Positions 58,046 to 64,000 of a DNA stretch of 64,000 nt are shown here, piece after piece. Under the pieces are notes generated by a model. The model had not been told where the DNA came from. It made no database searches and was given only the letters and a program-made list of their open reading frames with translations. Each line of letters opens with the position of its first letter. The stretch's first letter is position 1. A program made the translations under genes and the position numbers. The stretch lies in NCBI GenBank assembly GCA_963513935.1, contig OY740776.1:9702724-9766723 (forward strand), written 5' to 3'. Source of the DNA: Aphrophora alni (lineage: Eukaryota; Arthropoda; Insecta; Hemiptera; Aphrophoridae).

Positions 58046-58577
58046 AGCCTGATTTACACGGGTAGAGTTGTTGGTAGAGTAGAGTTTCTAGTCGAGTAAC
58101 TCTACTCATGTAAACACTTACTAGTGTCTAGTAGATAGTAAAGTAGCTAGTAGGTAGTAGAGTATAGTTACTAGCAGCATGTGGGAAAGTAGCTCTACTC
58201 TACTTCCCCCACCACTAGCAAAATTGTCACTCTCCTGCACACTATACTTGTGTAAACGTGATCCGTCGGCAGTAGAGTAGAGTTTCTGGTAGAATGACGC
58301 TGTCTTGTGACTGGTTTTGTTGCTGTTTGCTCATCTATAGCCTCAGTAACTTCTCTTATAAGGATACTTAAAAATCTAGGAATGACTCTCATTAATTTCC
58401 TTTTCTTTACAACAACACTCATTTTGAGGAATTGAGGAGGAACACACAGTTCACAAACTATCATCAACACTCTACTATGTGTGAACAGTCGCTTGTTTAA
58501 AATCGGTAGAGTGGTCAAGAAAGTAGCTCTACTAGAAACTCTACTCTACCAACAACTCTACCCGTGTAAATAAGGCT
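58046..58577. mobile_element. TTA-flanked TIR element (PIF/Harbinger-like MITE)
   Basis: TTA at 58043-58045 and 58578-58580. Inverted ends AGCCTGATTTACACGGG and AGCCTTATTTACACGGG continue inverted through tagagttgttggtagagtag to about 48 bp. Many tagagta-type words occur inside. A 3-bp TTA duplication fits PIF/Harbinger elements. A basic 107-codon minus-strand frame (58195-58518) is not a recognised transposase. Confidence 0.8.
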
Positions 58578-58580
58578 TTA

Positions 58581-60089
58581 TAATCAAAATCTCTACCAGT
58601 GAATGACTTATTCGTGATGTGTTGATATTTGAAAAACAAGAAAAATGGAGGTTTTGGCTTCATACCTATAATTTAATGCTATGACATAATTCTGCAGTAG
58701 TTGCAAGTGAACCAACTCTATACAAAAAGAAATTGAATGAATTTTATAGGATGGACCCAGAAAGTTGCCATTTTATTACAACTCTTGATTATATACCTTG
58801 TAAAATATGAATTTTCACTTAACGTCTGAACCTATCACATCAGTTTTATGGTAGCCTTTCAATTTATAATTCAATGGTTATTTTCCAACACTATTAATTG
58901 ATGAAATTAACAAACTTGAATCTTCAACATTACTTGTACTTCCAAACATCTTGTCACTTTGAATTTCTGAGCGATACTATGCAAAGATATAGGCAGAGCA
59001 TGTCGTCTTATGCATTTATCTTACAATAGATGTCATTATTTTACATGTGTACACGAGTTTAACCACTACTACACAATTTAACACAAACTAGCGATACCTA
59101 TATTATAACATAGTTATCTTGTATCATTTACAACTTTAAGATATGTATCATATCTCTCTAGTGTGCTACTGAGCTAAATAAAATAATTCCAATTATATTT
59201 AAATAAACTATGAATAAAATATATTAAAAAAAAATGATTATAAAAATACTAAATAATCTATATATTGGTTTAAAAAAAAGTCAAACTTTGTTGTTTACAC
59301 CTATGTGTATCACTAGAAAACTGTTACAAAAATCTATTTAAGACCAAATCAAAATTTTGATATTTTTTCTCACATCTGATTTTTGTTCATAAGTTTCTAC
59401 ATATTTTTTTCTTTTTTAACTGATCCATATACTGCCTCAATAACATCTCCCACAGTTGAGTATTGATTAGAGCTTGTTAAACAAACACATATATTTAAAC
59501 AATGATCTAATGTTCAACGCCTTACATTTATTTATAAGACATAAGGCAAGTATTTTCTCATATCTTAGATTAAAAAAAAAAAAATATTGTGTAATGTCTT
59601 TAAATGTATGATAGAATAAGCCAAAGCAATTCATGTACTGTATTAATTAAGAAATAGTTTGTAGTACATTTTCATACAAAATAACTTTTTCTATTTTTAT
59701 TTACCTCTTTCTTATATTATCCTTGTAATGACTGAAGTATACATTTCAATTGGAATAGAGGACTCGAGTTCAACTGGAATAACCAACTTATTGTTGGTTA
59801 CTTAAGCTTTTATGAAAAGTCCTAAAAAATCACAATAATTAAGAACTTCAAGATTGAGTTGAAATCTCAAGATCTTTACAGAGGCTTCAAAATGGTCATG
59901 GTTTTAAGTTGTATCGCTCAGGACTTGTTCATAGTTTGTTGGAGAGTGCCGCCAGTTTTGTGAAATTGTATTAAACAAACGCAGATAAGGAAATATAGTT
60001 TTGATGAAGGTATTGTGTGATCTGTCAATAATTTCAAGTTAAGTGGTGCTATAAACCGTCACAATTGTGTGTTTACTATTCACTGTATA
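58581..60089. other. AT-rich spacer
   Basis: Nothing recognised. Confidence 0.3.
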
Positions 60090-60540
60090 ACAATTGAAAA
60101 GCAACTTAACCAGCTGGAAGCCATAGTTTTGGGTAGCATGAACTGCGATGGTATTTTTGCATAGTATTTTTTTATGACACGGTCAATTATTGTAATGTGT
60201 ACAAAAACATGTTCATGAACACTGTCATGCAAATTAAACAGTACTATGTCCATGATGTTATTTTTCTACAAAATGCCGCCCCACCCTACACTGTCTGAGA
60301 ATTACTGGATCAAGATTTTCCCGGTAAATGGACTGATTGTTGTAATTTCATCGATTGGCCTCTACGATCAACTGATTTGACACCCATGGATTTTTTTTTC
60401 GGGTTGGTCAAGGAAAAGTGTTTTCTGAGAAGCCAAGCACACTAAATAACATAAAACTAGTTCAAGAAAGACTGTAAGATTGTGGCAATCAAGATAGCGG
60501 TTTGTTTGAACATCTATAAAATTTAATTGTTTCATAGATC
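60090..60540 (+). pseudogene. Tc1/mariner-type transposase fragment
   Basis: Frames joined by shifts: EAIVLGSMNCDGIFA and FF near 60115-60175, VIFLQNAAPPYTVSENYWIK (60258-60315), then FIDWPLRSTDLTPMDFFFG (60348-60405) and KEKCFLRS. This is the pattern fqqDgAPpH.....l...fp..wi...gp.eWP.rSPDLtPlDffLwg.lK..v. The second catalytic Asp (QDGAPP) reads QNAAPP. Dead. Confidence 0.78.
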
Positions 60541-61518
60541 ATCTTATTTATTTTTCAATTGTAGAAATAATCTGTTATTAAAATTATAATTGTACAACAA
60601 TGTAACATTGTTATAAAAGTATAAAAAATTACTTATTTATACAGTTAGCCTACATATGAGTACCCCTGTACTGTATATCGATAGCGATTATCCCAAATTT
60701 CAAAGCTGGGGATAGGTAAACAGTTGTTACACTATACTATAAGACGGACAGTCTTTTATTGCTCCTTAGATAATTTGTACAGGTCACAACTGATGGAGAG
60801 AATGTCTCTCTTGAGTCTTCTCTGAACACTGCAGGATATCTCCAGTAAAGGAGTAGTGTATAGGTTAGATGGCCTCTGTGAATTTTGTGAGGGCAAGTTA
60901 AGTGGTCAGGAGAAGAGTTGACCAAACTCCTAAAGGAAGGTAATGTCGGGTTAACTGAACAGAAATAAATGTTGCAAATACATTGCACAAACTTTCTCAC
61001 TCATTTTGGTTAAAAACCAAATTATTCGTCACAAAAAAGTCAGATCGTTAGTTGTGACTCAAAAAGGCTTTAGATTTTTTAGATTAAAAGATTTAAATAG
61101 AGGTTAAACTTATTTGGTATATGGGCATATTTTTGTCATTAATCGGAATGTATAAAAAAAAAATTGTATACTTCAGAATTTGTTGTTAATGACCACATAA
61201 AACACAAAATTAAGATTTTCTTAAAAGTTGACAACAATTATGATTAATTTTGCTCAATTGTAGCCTGTAAGAACCCAAACAAGATGTATTGTTTGCCATC
61301 TCTCCAAAAATAACAGTGATTTATTGGTAAAAACAAAAAAAATCAGCTTTAAGGCTGTTAAAAAATTATTGAAATGAGGAGATAATGATCCAAAGGCACG
61401 TGAAAAGTACAGGTAAAAATATATTATTTTGATTACTGTTATTGAAAGCTTTATTTTAATGAAAAACAATTTACACCAAGAACATTTACATGACAAAAGT
61501 GAAACAAGTTTTAAATTG
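60541..61518. other. AT-rich spacer
   Basis: A minus-strand frame of 87 codons (60737-61000) has no recognised relative. Confidence 0.3.
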
Positions 61519-61531
61519 TGTATATATATAT

Positions 61532-61576
<45 letters not shown>
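61519..61576. repeat. (TA)n microsatellite
   Basis: About 58 bp of TA repeats interrupted once by cac. Confidence 0.97.
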
Positions 61577-61579
<3 letters not shown>

Positions 61580-62519
61580 GATTTAAAGATAAACTATATT
61601 CATAGTTCATTTTCACTTTTTGATTGACAACTATCAAAACGAATTCTTGGTGACGATTAATTTTACTTTGCTTTTATTTTGGTTTTGTGGAGTGCGAGTG
61701 GGAAAGCTTGTGAAATGTTTTTGCACCGGTTATTATTTGACTTAAAGTACAAGTAGAACAAATATAAGAGTAATTAAAACCATTGTTACAAACTAAAGCA
61801 ATGTCGCATATATTGGCATTCCGTTGAAACATAAATTTAATAAAATTATCATGTTTTGACATAACTTTTTATTTACATTTTGTCACTTACAGTTCAATGA
61901 CATGTGAATTATACAATGGTATTTAATAATTTATAGTATTTTATTTACTTTTTAAAAAACTGAAATAACAATGCAGATATGAAAGTCATGATTATTTAAA
62001 TACATTGACAAATGATGTTAGCCCTGTTACCCAGGCAACGGAATATTTGACACATTCACTAAATTCAGTAAAGTGAAATTTAATAATACTTAGTGATTAT
62101 AACTTGGTTATATTTAAACATACAAATTTGTTCAGGGTTGATAATGATGCTCAAGGCAAAGTTATGTCCCTTCACTTTCTTTGTAGAAAAAAAAACAAAC
62201 ATCTTGGTTATGATTCCAATAATTTCATTTAAATAAAATATTTCATAAAATCAACAAAAGCCGTAAACATAATTTTAAATAATTAGGTGTTGAATAACTA
62301 TATTTTTATTGAAATGTATCATATTTTAACATAAATACAAAGTATACATCTTGCCATTACGTACAATAACATTACGTATGAAAAACTACATATATGATCT
62401 CCATGACTTGTTATGTATGTTGTAACTTCTTTTAATGCAGTAACTATTTTATGTATTCTTAACATATATATTTCAAAAATAATTTTAAACTTTTACAAAA
62501 ATGAGTTTACTGTGTTATC
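61577..62519. other. Spacer and likely 3' UTR of the zinc-finger gene
   Basis: On the minus strand AATAAA at 62310-62305 is a plausible polyadenylation signal about 270 bases after the stop. Otherwise AT-rich. Confidence 0.35.
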
Positions 62520-62582
62520 TTATTTACTAGAATCATTCATCTCTCCTGTGTGTACTCTCATATATCTAATAAGATAATCTCT
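62520..62582 (-). pseudogene. Remainder of the twelfth zinc finger after an in-frame TGA
   Basis: After the TGA the same frame continues RDYLIRYMRVHTGEMNDSSK to a TAA at 62520-62522. It completes the finger and a tail, but the first His is Tyr (TAT at 62562-62564). The last finger has therefore decayed at two points. Confidence 0.85.
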
Positions 62583-63889
62583 TCATGCAAACTTTGAATC
62601 ACATATTGTGCAGTTATAAAGTTTCTCTCCTGTGTGTACTCTCATATGTCTAGTAAGATTACCTCTTTGTGCAAACTTTGAATCACATAATGTGCAGTCA
62701 TAAAGTTTCTCTCCTGTGTGTACTCTCATATGTCTAGTAAGATGACCTCTTTTAGCAAACTTTAAATCACATAATGTGCAGTTATAAGGTTTCTCGCCTG
62801 TGTGTACTCTCATATGTGTAGTAAGATTATATCTTTTTGCAAACTTTAAATGACATAATGTGCAGTTATAAGGTTTCTCTCCTGTGTGTACTCTCATATG
62901 TGTAGTAAGATGACTGTTATGTGCAAACTTTGAATTACATATTGTGCAGTCATAAGGTTTCTCTCCTGTGTGTACTCTCATATGTGTAGTAAGCTGACCT
63001 CTTTCAGCAAACTTTGAATCACATAATGTGCAGTTATAAGGTTTCTCTCCTGTGTGTACTCTCATATGTGTAGTAAGATTACCTCTTTGTGCAAACTTTG
63101 AATTACATATTGTGCAGTCATAAGGTTTCTCTCCTGTGTGTACTCTCATATGTGTAGTAAGAGTACCTCTTTCAGCAAACTTTGAATCACATAATGTGCA
63201 GTTATACGGTTTCTCTCCTGTGTGTACTCTCATATGTGTAGTAAGATGACTTCTTCGTACAAACTTTAATTCACATAATGTGCAGTTATACGGTTTCTCT
63301 CCTGTGTGTACTCTCATATGTCTAGTAAGAGTACCACTTTGTGCAAACTTTGAATCACATAATGTGCAGTTATACGGTTTCTCTCCTGTGTGTACTCTCA
63401 TATGTGTAGTAAGATGACTTCTTCGTACAAACTTTAATTCACATAATGTGCAGTTATAAAGTTTCTCTCCTGTGTGTACTCTCATATGTCTAATAACATT
63501 ATGCTTTGTTGTAAACTTTAAACCACACAATGTGTAGTGCTGAACTTCCTCTCTTAAAATAGCTGTACTTTGTAATTTAAGAAAATTAGAACAAATTAAT
63601 TTATCATAACTATAGTTAAAGTTATGTTGTTTCTGATTTATACAATTATTACTGTCAGTTTGACCTATAGATGTAAACAAGTCTCTGTGTGGATTTAAAT
63701 GTAGTTCAAGTTGAAACTTTGAGCTCGAACTGAAAATGCAGTAATTACAAAAGTACAAATTAAACATTTCATTCTCTGCTGACATTATATTTGATGTTTC
63801 TTCATCTTTGAATTGGTTAGATGTTTTTAATGTATGGTCTGTTGTACATGGCCAAGATCCAGTGTCCTCGTCATTGACAAATTCTGTTT
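62583..63889 (-). CDS. C2H2 zinc-finger protein, terminal coding exon with finger array
   Basis: Open from 63971 to a TGA at 62583-62585. The acceptor TAATTTATTAATGTTTACAG at 63890 suggests the exon starts at 63889 and that the ATG at 63971 is intronic. Residue numbers below count from that upstream ATG. One isolated finger near the N-terminus: C75, C78, H91, H95. Finger 1 of the array has Tyr146 in place of its first Cys. Ten complete 28-residue fingers follow (first Cys at 174, 202, 230, 258, 286, 314, 342, 370, 398, 426) with canonical HTGEKPY/LY linkers. A twelfth is cut after CTICDSKFA. Contact positions vary between fingers (RRSHLT, QSGTLT, ERGTLT, QRGNLT, ERGQLT, HNSHLT, KRYNLT, KRGHLT), as expected of sequence-specific DNA binding in the nucleus. 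Upstream exons lie beyond the window. Target unknown. Confidence 0.92.
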
Positions 63890-64000
63890 CTGTAAACATT
63901 AATAAATTAGGGGTTTTTTTCCCATTGATATGAAATAAATTTCCAAAAAGATGACATATAACACCAAACATAAGGAATAGTCCTGTTAAATAATAAAATC

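Noticed and set aside
63890..63971. Start of the zinc-finger protein at the ATG at 63971
   Set aside because: The first 25 residues are hydrophobic and intron-like and a strong acceptor (TTTACAG at 63890) follows; the exon more likely begins at 63889.
1..64000. CRISPR arrays, bacterial operons or a phage-type system
   Set aside because: No regularly spaced direct repeats with unique spacers and no prokaryotic gene organisation; spliced exons and eukaryotic transposons throughout.

Overview
This is an AT-rich eukaryotic nuclear window, almost certainly from an insect or another arthropod. It has spliced exon relics of an animal class C GPCR, a C2H2 zinc-finger array, and a repeat load of piggyBac, Tigger/pogo, mariner, Penelope-like (PLE), I/Jockey-type LINE and Ty3/gypsy remnants. 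No bacterial-type operon, CRISPR array or functional tRNA/rRNA gene is visible. I cannot name the species from the sequence alone.

Layout. 1-1.9 kb: two 5S-rRNA-derived stretches and one candidate acidic coding exon. 2.4-6.1 kb: an interspersed repeat split by a decayed Tigger transposase, then a LINE 3' end. 7.9-10.1 kb: a LINE 3' end split by a piggyBac element with intact ends. 11.3-15.3 kb: a repeat copy, a second piggyBac relic and a foldback element. 16.5-17.6 kb: a young, 5'-truncated PLE with an intact GIY-YIG ORF and a 15-bp target duplication. 19.2-21.7 kb: a third piggyBac, broken by an I-type LINE. 23-25.3 kb: a PLE reverse transcriptase relic and a long inverted repeat. 27.4-31.4 kb: three LINE relics, one holding a piggyBac. 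32.2-33.1 kb: a Tigger-type MITE. 35-37.5 kb: a Jockey-like RT piece and a decayed PLE. 37.7-46.6 kb: three minus-strand exons of a metabotropic glutamate receptor relic; their introns hold a MITE, a PLE carrying its own piggyBac, another piggyBac and a mariner piece. 48.8-60.5 kb: gypsy, piggyBac, SINE, LINE, TTA-flanked TIR and mariner relics. 62.5-63.9 kb: the terminal exon of a C2H2 zinc-finger gene on the minus strand.

Most notable points: (1) a minus-strand type I hammerhead ribozyme motif at 41651-41693 with every invariant core base present, about 1 kb upstream of a PLE body on the same strand, and two decayed hammerhead-like folds at the 3' ends of two other PLEs; (2) seven separate piggyBac relics, six with recognisable TTAA-flanked ends and all six end sequences different, three of them inserted into other elements; (3) the mGluR relic, with an in-frame stop and a 1-nt frameshift but preserved splice sites; (4) the zinc-finger array, whose last finger is cut by an in-frame TGA. 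Only three long ORFs look intact over their length: the PLE ORF (16520-17449), a LINE RNase H end (54586-55338) and the zinc-finger exon. There is no sign that the genes here work together as a pathway; the window is one host zinc-finger exon, one receptor relic and nested mobile elements.
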